Notes: generated by a model not told the origin, from the letters alone. A stretch of DNA of 64,000 bases from Lactobacillus sp. ESL0677 (GCF_029392875.1 NZ_CP113946.1:1674001-1738000); one strand, 5' to 3'. Positions 32,411 through 42,222 are shown, counted from the stretch's first letter. A program made the numbers and translations.

Positions 32411-35380
32411 TTATTTGTAAAAGCCTTTAGCCTTTAAACCATATGCTTTACCAGAAGTCATGTCATACTGAACCATTTCGTAATCAGCAAGCAGTTCCTG
32501 TTGCTTCTTAGTCAACGTCTTTGGATCAACCATTTCACCTTTGCGGTTAACTAAGTTAAAGCCTTTATCACCAGCAAAATTAATTGTAATTGCTGGCAAC
32601 TTCTTATGAACTTCTGTTAGCAATGCTTGATATGGCGTAACCTTCGAGTCAGTCTGTTGCAACATCATGGCAATAAAGTCACTACTATTAACAAAGCTAT
32701 TTGCCTTAGTCGACAACTTCATCTTGGCACCATGTTCACGAGCATACTTATTTGAGTAAATAAAGTAGCGCGTTGAGTGCATTTGCACTGGATACTTCGC
32801 TGTGTAACTTTGTGACAAAATACTTGGATAGTGATCACCATAAAAGACTAGAGTAACTGGCTTCTTAAGTTTATCAATTTGCTTAATAAACTTCTTAACT
32901 GCCTTATCGGTGTACTGTGTCCCCTTAACATAAGTTGCCATCTGTTCACGGTCTGCGGCAGTCTTGAACAAGTCACCAGTAATCTTACCCATATATTCGT
33001 TATTTGGATACCAATTATTGTATGGCATGTGGTTTTGAATTGAAATCAGGTTGATGAACTGTCCACCCTTGCGCGCATTAATTTGATGTAAACCATTAGC
33101 ATAAGTAGTGAAATCAGAATTGTAGCTACTACGACCTAATTTCTTTTGGTCAATAACCTTGTAACCTGAACCTAGGTAAACAAATTTATTAAATTTGAAA
33201 ATCCGATAATCACCTATTCTTGAATAATAACTACCAATAAACGGGTGAATAGCAGATTTATAATCAAAGTTCATCCCAATTGTTGGGTAGAACTTGTAAT
33301 TTGGCACAATTTGCACGTATGGTGTCAGCGTCGACTTAAACATGCCCATATTCAGACCTGTCAACGTTTCCCATTCCATGTTGGCTGTACCACCACCATA
33401 ACCGGCACTAAGCATTGAGCCATAAGTTGACCGGTTCTTCATTGATTGAATGAACTTAACCGGATTTGGCACATCCCGATCAAATTTAATTGTTGGGAAG
33501 GTATATGGATCAACAAAACTTTCACTCAAGTTAAAGACAATCGTTTGCTTATTAATGTCGTTCTTCCGCGTCTTATTAATCTTAGCTGCAACTTTAGCAT
33601 ACTTTTGGTCTAAGTGATTGATTGTTGTTGCTGAATAGCCACTTGGCTGGTCCATAATCTGCAAGTCGATATAATTCAAGAAGTTCAATATTGGACCATT
33701 AACCTGAATATCACGTTCAGGATTACGGAATTTCTGATGATTATCAAAGCCAAGATTAATATAATAAATAAAGCCATCATCGTGATTAAACCGCAGCGGT
33801 GTTAAGAACAATAGTAAGCTGAGCAGTGCCCAAATACCACGCCGCTTCCATGAGCCACGCTTCTTAATCGGGTACTTCTTCTCCAAAAAAACATCCAGAA
33901 TAATTATTACTGCCAGAGCAATCAAAATAGCAATTACTAAATTTTTGCCCACCATTGGCAGTAAAGTCTTCCAGTTAACGATTTCACTGATTTCAGTTGG
34001 ATAAATTGGCTCACCGCGCAAGTTCATCTTAATCTTGTTGGCAACAGCCCAGCCAAGCACAATAATGCTGACCAGCATGTTAGATGTCCAATACCGCGTG
34101 GTAATGAAGTAAATGATTGAGAACAAGGCATCAAGGAAGATTGTTGTTAAGACAATCGCAAAGAACTTTGTCCCCAAAAGATAAACAACCGCATTAATAT
34201 TTTTAGCCGTACTAATTTGAATTCGTAAATTATCGGATTCAATTAAGAAAGACACAAAACTTAAAATGTAAAACCAAGCCCACGTTAACAGATTAACGCG
34301 GTTGGTGACAATCCATTTAGTAACGTGGTTCAGTGCAGTTGCACAGATATTAGCCAAATTAGTTTCATGATTGAGATAATCAATGACCTGTGCAAATGGG
34401 TGCCATTTAAATAAGTAGCGATCCAGAATAAAGTACCAACCCCAAGCAATTAACATCATTAATACGATCATGATGAGCTTATTAATTGTTGAAGAATTAG
34501 TAAACAGAAAGACCTTCATAAATTTAGCTGAAATCGGCGCATCCATGAAGATAATTACCGGAATAAAGTAGCGCATTTCACGTGCGCTAAAGGTCACAAT
34601 TACCTTTTTGAAAAGTAAAAAGGCAGCTGCAACTATTAAGAACATAAATGGTGAAGAAGGATTATTCAAAAATTCTCTGTTCCAATCACCACCATTACCG
34701 GCAATTAGCTGTGACCAATAAACGGCGTCAAATCCCGGCACACCAATTAAAACAACAAAGAAAGAAACAATACCGACAAGTAAAGAAAGTCCCAACATTT
34801 TTTTGCTAATTTTGACATTAGCAAGGAACATTCCCCAAGCAAAGAACAAAATCAAATACAAGCCGTAAATCGAGTATTGGAAAGTTAAATTACCAGCACT
34901 TAAAGCAAAACCTAATAACGTTAAAATACTCAACACTAGCAGGTTTTGCTTGTCACTTAATTGATGCTGTAAATCATATAGGTATGGCTGAGCCAATAAA
35001 CTAAAAATTAACCCAGCAAACAAAACTGACGTGCTGGTAATAACTGGAAAGAGCATTCCCCACACGCGCCACATATTAAAGTGACTTGGTGAAATAATAA
35101 AAAACAACAGGTAATAAACAATTAAGGTTGCTACTCCAAGCAGCCAATACCTAAAGCTTTCGCTTGCACGTTGCTTTTTCTTACTGTAAACAGCGCCAAA
35201 GACCATTGGTACAATCATTATTGTCGCGTGGTACAACATGTTCGGCATAAACCGAATAAATGAAAAGTGTGCTCTTGAAGCAATACCTTTCAAGTTAAAC
35301 ATTTGTACTAGCATGAAGAAAGTCGCAACTAGCAGACAGATAATCTGCACGGTTTTTAACGTTTTTTTATTTTTATTCAT
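32411..35380 (-). CDS. Very large LTA-synthase-like phosphoglycerol transferase
   Basis: About 989 residues from the ATG at 35380 (a GTG 21 nt upstream lacks a ribosome site). The N-terminal half has about 14-15 membrane helices in two blocks (ORF residues 15-340 and 360-535); classic LtaS has only five. The C-terminal sulfatase-type domain (about 618-900) shows the metal/catalytic landmarks NLSESFVDPY, Thr672 in GGGTANMEWE (the LtaS nucleophile position), HMPY and YGDHYPS. It probably adds glycerol-phosphate or related groups to a wall polymer or glycan outside the membrane. Its neighbours plsY and an LCP protein fit an envelope role. Confidence 0.85.
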   Translation of the reverse strand: MNKNKKTLKTVQIICLLVATFFMLVQMFNLKGIASRAHFSFIRFMPNMLYHATIMIVPMVFGAVYSKKKQRASESFRYWLLGVATLIVYYLLFFIISPSHFNMWRVWGMLFPVITSTSVLFAGLIFSLLAQPYLYDLQHQLSDKQNLLVLSILTLLGFALSAGNLTFQYSIYGLYLILFFAWGMFLANVKISKKMLGLSLLVGIVSFFVVLIGVPGFDAVYWSQLIAGNGGDWNREFLNNPSSPFMFLIVAAAFLLFKKVIVTFSAREMRYFIPVIIFMDAPISAKFMKVFLFTNSSTINKLIMIVLMMLIAWGWYFILDRYLFKWHPFAQVIDYLNHETNLANICATALNHVTKWIVTNRVNLLTWAWFYILSFVSFLIESDNLRIQISTAKNINAVVYLLGTKFFAIVLTTIFLDALFSIIYFITTRYWTSNMLVSIIVLGWAVANKIKMNLRGEPIYPTEISEIVNWKTLLPMVGKNLVIAILIALAVIIILDVFLEKKYPIKKRGSWKRRGIWALLSLLLFLTPLRFNHDDGFIYYINLGFDNHQKFRNPERDIQVNGPILNFLNYIDLQIMDQPSGYSATTINHLDQKYAKVAAKINKTRKNDINKQTIVFNLSESFVDPYTFPTIKFDRDVPNPVKFIQSMKNRSTYGSMLSAGYGGGTANMEWETLTGLNMGMFKSTLTPYVQIVPNYKFYPTIGMNFDYKSAIHPFIGSYYSRIGDYRIFKFNKFVYLGSGYKVIDQKKLGRSSYNSDFTTYANGLHQINARKGGQFINLISIQNHMPYNNWYPNNEYMGKITGDLFKTAADREQMATYVKGTQYTDKAVKKFIKQIDKLKKPVTLVFYGDHYPSILSQSYTAKYPVQMHSTRYFIYSNKYAREHGAKMKLSTKANSFVNSSDFIAMMLQQTDSKVTPYQALLTEVHKKLPAITINFAGDKGFNLVNRKGEMVDPKTLTKKQQELLADYEMVQYDMTSGKAYGLKAKGFYK

Positions 35381-35416
35381 GTTTCTAGTATCTATCCTCA
35401 CTAAAAATTGATTTGA

Positions 35417-36034
35417 TTATTGTACCTTTATACCCAACTTTTTCTTAATTGAGTATAAAACGTCAACCTTTTTACCTTTACCTGCAAAAAAGTCTCGAAG
35501 ATCATGCCTGAACTTAAACACCATTATTAGTCCAATTACTAATAGAATGATCCCAACCTCGCTAATCTTCGTCATTTCATAACAAGCAAACAAAAAGATA
35601 AAAATTAGCGGTGGCATCGTTAAGTTCTTCATGATAATCATTAAAACTAAAGCAATCAGTAAGGTAACAATACCCGCTGGAAAATCATAGATTAAAGCAA
35701 ATAATCCAGCTACAGCAACACCCTTGCCGCCCTTAAACTTATTTAAAATTGGAAAACAATGCCCCAAAATCAAGCCTAAGCCTGCATAAGCTAAGTTAAC
35801 ACGGCCGGGGAAAAAGTTAGCAACTAATAGCATTGCCACGGCGGTTTTTAAGAAATCACCTAAGCAAGTGATGATACCCCATTTTTTGCCAAAAACGGCA
35901 CCAATATTAGCTGTCCCAGGATTACCAGAACCAACCTTAGTTGGATCTTGGTGAAAAACAAACCGCCCCAGCAGCATTGCACCAAGCAAGTTCCCCAGTG
36001 CATAACCAATTAAAATTGACCACAAGCGTGCCAT
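35417..36034 (-). CDS. plsY: Glycerol-3-phosphate acyltransferase PlsY
   Basis: 205 residues with five to six membrane helices. The PlsY motifs are GSGNPGTANIGAVFG (motif 1), GHCFPILNKFKGGKGVAV (motif 2), and a less conserved third. It transfers acyl groups from acyl-phosphate to glycerol-3-phosphate, the first step of phospholipid synthesis. Its start touches the end of the LCP gene (one-base overlap), making a tight operon with the LtaS-like gene. Confidence 0.9.
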   Translation of the reverse strand: MARLWSILIGYALGNLLGAMLLGRFVFHQDPTKVGSGNPGTANIGAVFGKKWGIITCLGDFLKTAVAMLLVANFFPGRVNLAYAGLGLILGHCFPILNKFKGGKGVAVAGLFALIYDFPAGIVTLLIALVLMIIMKNLTMPPLIFIFLFACYEMTKISEVGIILLVIGLIMVFKFRHDLRDFFAGKGKKVDVLYSIKKKLGIKVQ

Positions 36035-37155
36035 TAATTATCATCTTCCTCCTGTGAATTTTGCTCTTGATAATCCTGATAAATAGTATAATCCTGCGTG
36101 GCTGGATCAGAAAAGTCAAAACCCCTAGCAGTATTACGCTTATTCTGATAAATCTCATTATTGCTGATTGGCATTAAAGTTAATCCCAGTTCGCCACGCA
36201 AAAAATCAGACACCCGTTGCAGTTCCTTAGTTGATTGCACTTGATAAGAAGCATCAGCAATCGTTGCGTTATGCCCGTGAAGGTAATCATTCTTAACATT
36301 TTTCGTTGAACTACGATAATTCAGCGCGATTTCTTCAAGAGCTTTAAATGGCAAATTAGTCTTAACATTGCCAGAGATTGACGTTAACACGGAATCCAGC
36401 TTGGTTAAGGTACTAATTGAAACAGCCTTTTTAATCAAAGTCGTAATAACCTGACGCTGCCTCTTTTGCCGGCCATAATCTCCTTGCGGGTCATCATAAC
36501 GCATCCGCGAATATGCTAATGCACCACCACCACCCATGTGGGTTAATTGGTTTTTCTTAAAAATATAGCCGCCGTATTCAAAACTAAGCGTCGGCCGGAC
36601 GTTAATTCCGCCAACATAGCGAATAAGACGCATAATGCCCTTCATATTAACCAAGGCATAGTACTTAATTGGCACATTAATTAACTGCGAAACACTGGCC
36701 ATTGTCATTTTTGCGCCGCCAATACCATAGGCCGCGTTAATCTTCTCAACCTGAAATTGCTGGGCACCAACCATTTGTGCCATTGTATCACGCGGAACCG
36801 ACATTAATGTGTACCGTTTCTTCTGCGGATTAACAACAGCTAGAATAATTGTATCAGTATTACCAACTTTTTCAGTTCGGTCAAGTGCTCCCGTATCGGT
36901 TCCAAGTAATAAAACGGCGAACCTTTTCTTACCGTTAAATTCGCCTTTTTTAATTTGTACTTGATTATTACTGTCGTACGTATTATCAACTGCTGTCTTG
37001 GTTCGATAATAAATATATGCCGAATAAGCAGCCGCTGCAACAGTAGCAACCGCAACAATGCTTATTAACCAAGCCCAAACTTGTCGCCGCCGATGATAAT
37101 CTTTGGCATGCAATTCTACCCGACTCTTGTTCGGGCGATTATCGTTATGATCCAT
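36034..37155 (-). CDS. LytR-CpsA-Psr (LCP) family wall-polymer ligase
   Basis: About 373 residues from the ATG at 37155. A basic cytoplasmic start is followed by one membrane helix (VWAWLISIVAVATVAAAAYSA), then the LCP domain with FAVLLLGTDTGALDRTEKVGN, DTIILAVVNP, MSVPRDTMAQM and AYSRMRYDDPQGDYGRQKRQR, which hold the arginines and aspartates that bind polyprenyl-pyrophosphate. It attaches teichoic acid or polysaccharide to peptidoglycan. A TTG at 37167 is an alternative start. Confidence 0.93.
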   Translation of the reverse strand: MDHNDNRPNKSRVELHAKDYHRRRQVWAWLISIVAVATVAAAAYSAYIYYRTKTAVDNTYDSNNQVQIKKGEFNGKKRFAVLLLGTDTGALDRTEKVGNTDTIILAVVNPQKKRYTLMSVPRDTMAQMVGAQQFQVEKINAAYGIGGAKMTMASVSQLINVPIKYYALVNMKGIMRLIRYVGGINVRPTLSFEYGGYIFKKNQLTHMGGGGALAYSRMRYDDPQGDYGRQKRQRQVITTLIKKAVSISTLTKLDSVLTSISGNVKTNLPFKALEEIALNYRSSTKNVKNDYLHGHNATIADASYQVQSTKELQRVSDFLRGELGLTLMPISNNEIYQNKRNTARGFDFSDPATQDYTIYQDYQEQNSQEEDDN

Positions 37156-37201
37156 TTTCTTACCCAAATATTAATTAACAATGAGTGTATTATAGCAAAA
37201 A

Positions 37202-37225
37202 AAGCAAACCGATGCTGGTTTGCTC
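37202..37225 (-). terminator. Terminator of the mutarotase-like gene
   Basis: AGCAAACC / GGTTTGCT stem with 6-nt loop and seven Ts on the minus strand. Confidence 0.8.
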
Positions 37226-37254
37226 GCAACTTCTTATTAAAATCATTACCATCT

Positions 37255-37821
37255 TTAGCTAAGCGCTAAAGTCAGCTGGAACTCGTTATTACTATCTCCT
37301 GCTAGTAAACTCTTAGCAATTGAAGCAACTACCTGCTGGCCTTTAGCTGCTAAAGAAAAATTGGCAGAATTTAACTTAATAGTTGCCTCTTGGTTAGTTA
37401 ATTCAACTTCGTTGACACTTTCCTTAACTGTCCAGCCAGTAATTACCGGCAAAACAAAAGACAAGGAAAATGGCATTTCTTTGTGTGAATTATTTTTTAA
37501 ATAGCATTTAAGATCAATGCGGTTGCCTTCAAGTGCATAAGTCAAAATCATCTCAAAATGATACGGAAACTTCTTATAGCTTACCGCATCATCAATCAAA
37601 GCCAAACTAACACGCGCGTCTCCCTTATCAACAACGGTCCAAGGTAAGAGCTCTGCCAAGTTTTCACCTTGATCCGCATCTGAAAAGACAACCGACAACT
37701 TCTCTTGCGCAGAATCCTGTTTGAAATAGTCACACTGATTACTAAGATTTTCCAAACTAAGCATCTGGGCGCCATTTTCATCAATTACAACACGCAAAAG
37801 AGAATTTTCAATTGTTTGCAT
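37255..37821 (-). CDS. Short aldose-1-epimerase-like protein
   Basis: 188 residues against about 290 for LacX/GalM-type mutarotases. The start (IENSLLRVVIDENGAQMLSLEN), the WTVVDKGDARVSLAL region and the NNSHKEMPFSLSFVLPVITGW region align with the family's beta sandwich. The usual PFSxGxHPYF-type segment reads PFSLSFVLPV, so the catalytic His is absent, and much of the first half is missing. It is probably a degenerate, non-enzymatic sugar-binding homologue. Monocistronic, ribosome site GGAGTG. Confidence 0.65.
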   Translation of the reverse strand: MQTIENSLLRVVIDENGAQMLSLENLSNQCDYFKQDSAQEKLSVVFSDADQGENLAELLPWTVVDKGDARVSLALIDDAVSYKKFPYHFEMILTYALEGNRIDLKCYLKNNSHKEMPFSLSFVLPVITGWTVKESVNEVELTNQEATIKLNSANFSLAAKGQQVVASIAKSLLAGDSNNEFQLTLALS

Positions 37822-38084
37822 AGTTCACTCCAAACTTTCTCCCAGATAAAAATAGCACTTTAACACTACTTCTGTCAATTCACGCCTTGAAACTGGGCTT
37901 TTTAATCAAATAAATACCTTGATTAAATCAAGATCCTATTATAAAGGAAGAAAAAATAATTTTTGGGTAAAAAAGCAGCTTATTTTCAAGAAATAATTGC
38001 CCAAATCAATGGCAATCTTACATTTTATATAATATAATAATCGTGTTCCCAAGAATTATAAGTTAGTTTTTGGAACAAGTTAAT

Positions 38085-38115
38085 AAAAGAGCACTCCTGA
38101 TGGAGTGCTTTTTTA
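38085..38115. terminator. Terminator downstream of the HicB-like gene
   Basis: AAAGCACTCC / GGAGTGCTTT-type stem with 4-nt loop and T runs in both directions. Confidence 0.8.
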
Positions 38116-38400
38116 TATTTCGTAATTAATCCGGTCACGTGAAGCCTCGGTTAAATCAGCCGAAACCGGCGCAACAAATGAGCCGTCATCAGCCAGCTCA
38201 ATCTCAGTAATTGTGGTACTCTTAGGTAATACTGCCTTATCATACAGCCGACTAGCCAAAGTATCAGCTGCCATCTTCATTGCTTCGCGCAGACCCTCGC
38301 CTTCAGTAATTGCTCCCTTGACATCAGGAAAACTAATTACATAGACATCATCACCAAGTGGTTTAAAAATTGCCGGATAAGTTACTATTCTATGAGCCAT
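38113..38400 (-). CDS. Orphan HicB-like protein
   Basis: 95 residues of the HicB N-terminal fold: YPAIFKPLGDDVYVISFPDVKGAITEGEGLREAMKMAADTL is the standard degenerate RNase-H-like pattern of HicB antitoxins. No HTH or RHH tail is evident, and no hicA gene is present on either side. It may be a solitary antitoxin or a stand-alone regulator. Very strong ribosome site (GGAGGGA). Confidence 0.85.
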   Translation of the reverse strand: MAHRIVTYPAIFKPLGDDVYVISFPDVKGAITEGEGLREAMKMAADTLASRLYDKAVLPKSTTITEIELADDGSFVAPVSADLTEASRDRINYEI

Positions 38401-38579
38401 TAACTAATCCCTCCGTCCTATAGTGTTACCTAGTATCATGATATACCTAAACTGCATGTTTGCCGCATGAATTTGCAAATTATTTTAAATTATTTATCAT
38501 ATTGCTCATTATTAACATAAGAATTATAATTAGTGAAGGAATACACATTGATAAATATTTTTTGTGGAGGAATTATATT

Positions 38580-39509
38580 ATGAAGATTGTAATTGCCGGC
38601 TCTGGTGCAATGGGCCTGAGATTTGGCTTGCTGCTCAAGCGTGGCGGTAATGATGTTACTCTAATTGATGGCTGGGACAAAAACATTGCCGCCGTTAGAA
38701 AAAGCGGAGTTAAAGCTGATATTGATGGACAGACTTTGAGCGCTAAGATGCCAATTTATAAACAAGATGAAGTTGCTCAAAAAATCACCAACGCTGACCT
38801 CATCATTGTTTTCACCAAGTCAATGGCTCTAGACTCAATGCTCACCAGCATTAAACCAGTAATTGGGACAAACACTTATATTCTTTGCCTGCTCAACGGT
38901 TTAGGACATGAGGAAGTGCTCGAAAAATATGTGGCAGAAGACCATATCATTATGGGGGTCACCATGAATGCCGCAAGTATGCCTGCTCCCGGTGAGACCA
39001 AGTTTGATGGTAATGGACAAACAGAATTACAATGTCTTAGTGCCAGTGGTCAACAAGAAGTTCAAAAGGTCGTTGATGTCTTTAACGAATCCAAGATTGA
39101 TTCTGTTTATAGTGACAACGTGCTGTACTCAATTTGGCGTAAAGCTTGCGTCAACGGCGTAGTCAATTCCGTTTGTGCATTGTTAGAGGGAACAACTGTT
39201 GATTTTGGTCATGCTAAGAATGCCGATGCAATCACCCGCACTATTGTTGACGAATTTGCTGATGTTGCTGAACGCGAGGGTATCTACCTTGACCGCAAGG
39301 AAGTAGTTGAACACGTTGAAAGCACATGGACAATGGACCACTACCCGTCAATGTATCAGGACTTGGTAGTCAACCACCGCCCAACAGAAATTGACTACAT
39401 TAATGGTGCTGTTTGGCGTAAGGGACAAAAATACGGCGTCGCCACACCATATTGTGCCTGCATTACCAACCTGATTCATGCTAAAGAAGGAATGCTAAAC
39501 GTTAAATAG
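38580..39509 (+). CDS. panE: 2-dehydropantoate 2-reductase family (ApbA/PanE)
   Basis: 309 residues from the ATG at 38580, chosen because of a GGAGG 9 nt upstream and because it opens with the Rossmann motif MKIVIAGSGAMGLRFG. The C-terminal ketopantoate-reductase domain includes WRKACVNGVVNSVCALLEG. The family reduces ketopantoate to pantoate with NADPH; some lactic acid bacteria members act instead on branched-chain 2-oxo acids. No pantothenate genes are nearby, so the substrate is open. A terminator follows. Confidence 0.87.
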   Translation: MKIVIAGSGAMGLRFGLLLKRGGNDVTLIDGWDKNIAAVRKSGVKADIDGQTLSAKMPIYKQDEVAQKITNADLIIVFTKSMALDSMLTSIKPVIGTNTYILCLLNGLGHEEVLEKYVAEDHIIMGVTMNAASMPAPGETKFDGNGQTELQCLSASGQQEVQKVVDVFNESKIDSVYSDNVLYSIWRKACVNGVVNSVCALLEGTTVDFGHAKNADAITRTIVDEFADVAEREGIYLDRKEVVEHVESTWTMDHYPSMYQDLVVNHRPTEIDYINGAVWRKGQKYGVATPYCACITNLIHAKEGMLNVK

Positions 39510-39525
39510 TTTTATAAAAGTAAAA

Positions 39526-39566
39526 AGCTTCGCAATTTAGATTTGAATTACGGAGCTTTTTTAAGT
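39526..39566 (+). terminator. Terminator of panE-like gene
   Basis: AAAAGCTTCG / CGGAGCTTTTTT stem with one mismatch and T run. Confidence 0.7.
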
Positions 39567-39607
39567 GTGTTTATGTTAGGAAAATTGTGTATATATGTAA
39601 GAGAAAT

Positions 39608-39901
39608 TTATTTTGCTTCTAAGTCAAAGTCTGTCTTACCCAAGCCTGTCCAACGGACATAAGCTTGAGTCAAAGCAGTCGCTGATGGATAATCATGACC
39701 ATCAAATTCGCTGATAATTTGACCTAATTTAACTGACTTGTAATTAGATAAACGTAAATCAATGTTTGCAGCTTCCTTAACTAATTCATCTTTAGTAATT
39801 GGGAAGAAGTTAATCATCCCGCGCTTGCTGTTTTCAAGCATTTCACGGTAACTTTGTGCAAAGTAATGTGCATCGTATTGTGCGACAACGTATTCTGCCA
39901 T
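39608..39901 (-). CDS. 97-residue protein coupled to the amidase
   Basis: A soluble, mixed alpha/beta sequence (starts MAEYVVAQYDAHYFAQSYRE; ends RWTGLGKTDFDLEAK) with no recognisable domain. Only 4 nt separate it from the amidase stop, so the two should be co-expressed, and it has its own ribosome site (AAAGGA). Spacing and size suggest an accessory subunit or a product-handling protein. Function unknown. Confidence 0.75.
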   Translation of the reverse strand: MAEYVVAQYDAHYFAQSYREMLENSKRGMINFFPITKDELVKEAANIDLRLSNYKSVKLGQIISEFDGHDYPSATALTQAYVRWTGLGKTDFDLEAK

Positions 39902-39905
39902 CTTA

Positions 39906-40916
39906 TTAGTCCTTTCTGCTATCTAAGCCTTTAAAACCAATGTAATCATGGTCACCAGCATTGGGATTAGCACCACCACGGTGATCATTCAAGTAACCCA
40001 AGTCACCCATCATTGATGAGTTTTGTAAGTAACTAGCTTCGCGTGGGTTAAAGGTTGCCATGAACATTTCAGCATTCTTAGAATCTGAATGTTGCAACAA
40101 TGCACCACCTGGTGCGTAAAGGCCTGAGTGACCAAACCATTGGTAACCATCATCACGTCCAGCTAAGTTAGTGTAAGCAACGTAGAAGTTGTTGTGGTAA
40201 GCAGCTTCATGGTTGGTAATCATTGTTCCTTCTTGGTATGGATCCATGTATGCAGAAATCCGAATAACCAAGTTAGCACCATTTTGACGTGGAATATCCC
40301 ACATTTCGTGGTAATCACCATCGGCACAAATAATTGTTGAAATCTTAGCACCTTCTGGACCGTCAAATGGCATTAAACCTTCGCCCATTCCTGGGTGAGT
40401 TGGTTCTGCTGGGTTCCAAGGGTGAGCTTTAGCGTAAATATTAACTACTTTCCCCTCATCGTTGATCGTGATGGCAACGTTTCTTGCTTCATCATCACCT
40501 TCAAATTGGTAGTAAGCACCAACAACTAGCCAAACACCCAAGGTCGCACATTTATCTTGCAATTGCTTCATAAACTTGTCGTTTTCGTGCAATGGGTAAT
40601 CGTGAGCAACCGGACTAAAACCGTGAGTGTAAGTTTCAGGAGTAATTAACATTTGGTAGCCAGCATAAGAAATAGTGGCTCTATCCATGTACTCAAATAA
40701 TTGGTCCAAGTTATCCTGAATTTGCATTTCTGCAATTTCAGTAGCAGATTTACTTGCCAAATATTTCTTAACTTCTGCCTTTTGACTATCAGTCTTAAAG
40801 CGGAGCCATTCGTTCATTGAAGCTTCTGAAACATAACCAGAAACAGGAGTCCGAGCACCGGCTTGCATAAAGACCAAATTTAAATAACCAGGTAATGCGT
40901 AATTTGTCGTTAACAT
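39906..40916 (-). CDS. Nitrilase-superfamily amidase/formamidase-like enzyme
   Basis: 336 residues, the length of aliphatic amidases and formamidases (AmiE/AmiF type). The Glu-Lys-Cys triad is visible: Glu in ITPETYTHGF, Lys in NIYAKAHPWNP, Cys in STIICADGDYHEMWDIPRQNGA. A conserved block NHEAAYHNNFYVAYTNLAGRD follows. It would hydrolyse a carboxamide to acid and ammonia. Together with the upstream MFS gene and the small downstream gene it forms an uptake-and-hydrolysis operon; the substrate is unknown. Confidence 0.88.
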   Translation of the reverse strand: MLTTNYALPGYLNLVFMQAGARTPVSGYVSEASMNEWLRFKTDSQKAEVKKYLASKSATEIAEMQIQDNLDQLFEYMDRATISYAGYQMLITPETYTHGFSPVAHDYPLHENDKFMKQLQDKCATLGVWLVVGAYYQFEGDDEARNVAITINDEGKVVNIYAKAHPWNPAEPTHPGMGEGLMPFDGPEGAKISTIICADGDYHEMWDIPRQNGANLVIRISAYMDPYQEGTMITNHEAAYHNNFYVAYTNLAGRDDGYQWFGHSGLYAPGGALLQHSDSKNAEMFMATFNPREASYLQNSSMMGDLGYLNDHRGGANPNAGDHDYIGFKGLDSRKD

Positions 40917-40950
40917 AGTTAACTTCCTTTCCTAAAAAATAATAATAAGT

Positions 40951-42222
40951 TTATTTACCTTCATACAAAGTTACAAAGCCAAATGCTAAAGCAACTAAGA
41001 TTGCGGAAACAATAAACATCACGCCGACCATACTTGAACCCATGTTCATAATTGAACCGGCAAGTGGTGCTGCAAAGAAGGTACCAGCGTTAAGGCCGAT
41101 ATTCATAATACCGATCGCATTAGCTGATAGCGGTGCTTTCTTAACAGACATTGGTGCAAGCGAATAGATTGTGGTTGGAATTGACCCGTCAAAAATCGGG
41201 AAAATGATGATGATAGCCCAAGCTAAAGCTGCTGTATGGATAAAGTTAAAGGCAGCTAAGCCGATAATACCGTATAAAACAGCACAACTCATCCCAAAAA
41301 TCTTTTTACCGTTTTCTGATTTAATCTTGTCCAAAACTACCCCAGCAAGAATCGTGAAGAAAATCTCCAAGAAGTACATGCTGCTGAGCATCGTATTGAT
41401 TTGACCACGAGAAAGTCCTGGGACATTTTGTACCCAAACTGACTGAATCCAAGAAACGAATGTAAACGAGCAAAGAGCAAAGAAGAAAGCTGCAATCCCG
41501 ATGAAGGCTGATGACTTTCCTGCCGCCTTAATTGCCTTAAATTGTGTCTTGATGTTAATTGAGTCAAGCACCTTACGGGCAGTTGAGCGGTTATCCTTGC
41601 GGTTTTCGTGTTCTTCCACAATCTCTTGTGGTTGATGAACAAACAATAAGAAAGCAACGAAGCCAACAATTAAGAAGGCAATCGCTAGGCCCCACATACC
41701 TTGCCATGAAAAGCTACTGGTAATTGGTGATGCCGTGAAGAAGATGATTACTTGTGAAATCGTCATCCACGATGTCCAAATTGCCATAATGATACTCAAG
41801 CCGTTTTTAGAATTAAACCATTGAGTAATCAGCACTGGCCCAATAACAGCAATAATACCAACACCGGTTCCTTCAATAACCCGCGTTAAGAGCATGAACC
41901 AGATATTAGTTGAAAACATACCAAGCAGACCACCGACAACCGTAATAATCAAAGCGAAGATACCGACTTTGCGAATTCCGATTGAGTCAGCAAGGTTAGC
42001 AGCAGTCATTGACAGCAAAACAGCAATCAATGAAAAGCTTGAACTAATCCAACCAGCAACAGACGCACTGGTGTGGAATTGCGTAATGATCATATTCATT
42101 ACCGGCGAAACTTTGTTTTGCGCCATGGCTACGGCAATTCCGGCGATAACAACAGACAGGCCAATCAGCCATCTGTTATCGCGCCAAGTTTTGTGCACAG
42201 ATGAGTGTGTACCTTGTCCCAT
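40951..42222 (-). CDS. MFS transporter, probable importer for the amidase substrate
   Basis: 423 residues, twelve helices, with a charged central loop (HQPQEIVEEHENRKDNRSTARK). ANLADSIGIRKVGIF is the loop 2-3 MFS motif. The overall look is of the anion:cation/OxlT-like symporters. It is the first gene of the operon behind a strong promoter and 34 nt before the amidase, which suggests it carries the amide substrate or exports the product. Confidence 0.87.
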   Translation of the reverse strand: MGQGTHSSVHKTWRDNRWLIGLSVVIAGIAVAMAQNKVSPVMNMIITQFHTSASVAGWISSSFSLIAVLLSMTAANLADSIGIRKVGIFALIITVVGGLLGMFSTNIWFMLLTRVIEGTGVGIIAVIGPVLITQWFNSKNGLSIIMAIWTSWMTISQVIIFFTASPITSSFSWQGMWGLAIAFLIVGFVAFLLFVHQPQEIVEEHENRKDNRSTARKVLDSINIKTQFKAIKAAGKSSAFIGIAAFFFALCSFTFVSWIQSVWVQNVPGLSRGQINTMLSSMYFLEIFFTILAGVVLDKIKSENGKKIFGMSCAVLYGIIGLAAFNFIHTAALAWAIIIIFPIFDGSIPTTIYSLAPMSVKKAPLSANAIGIMNIGLNAGTFFAAPLAGSIMNMGSSMVGVMFIVSAILVALAFGFVTLYEGK

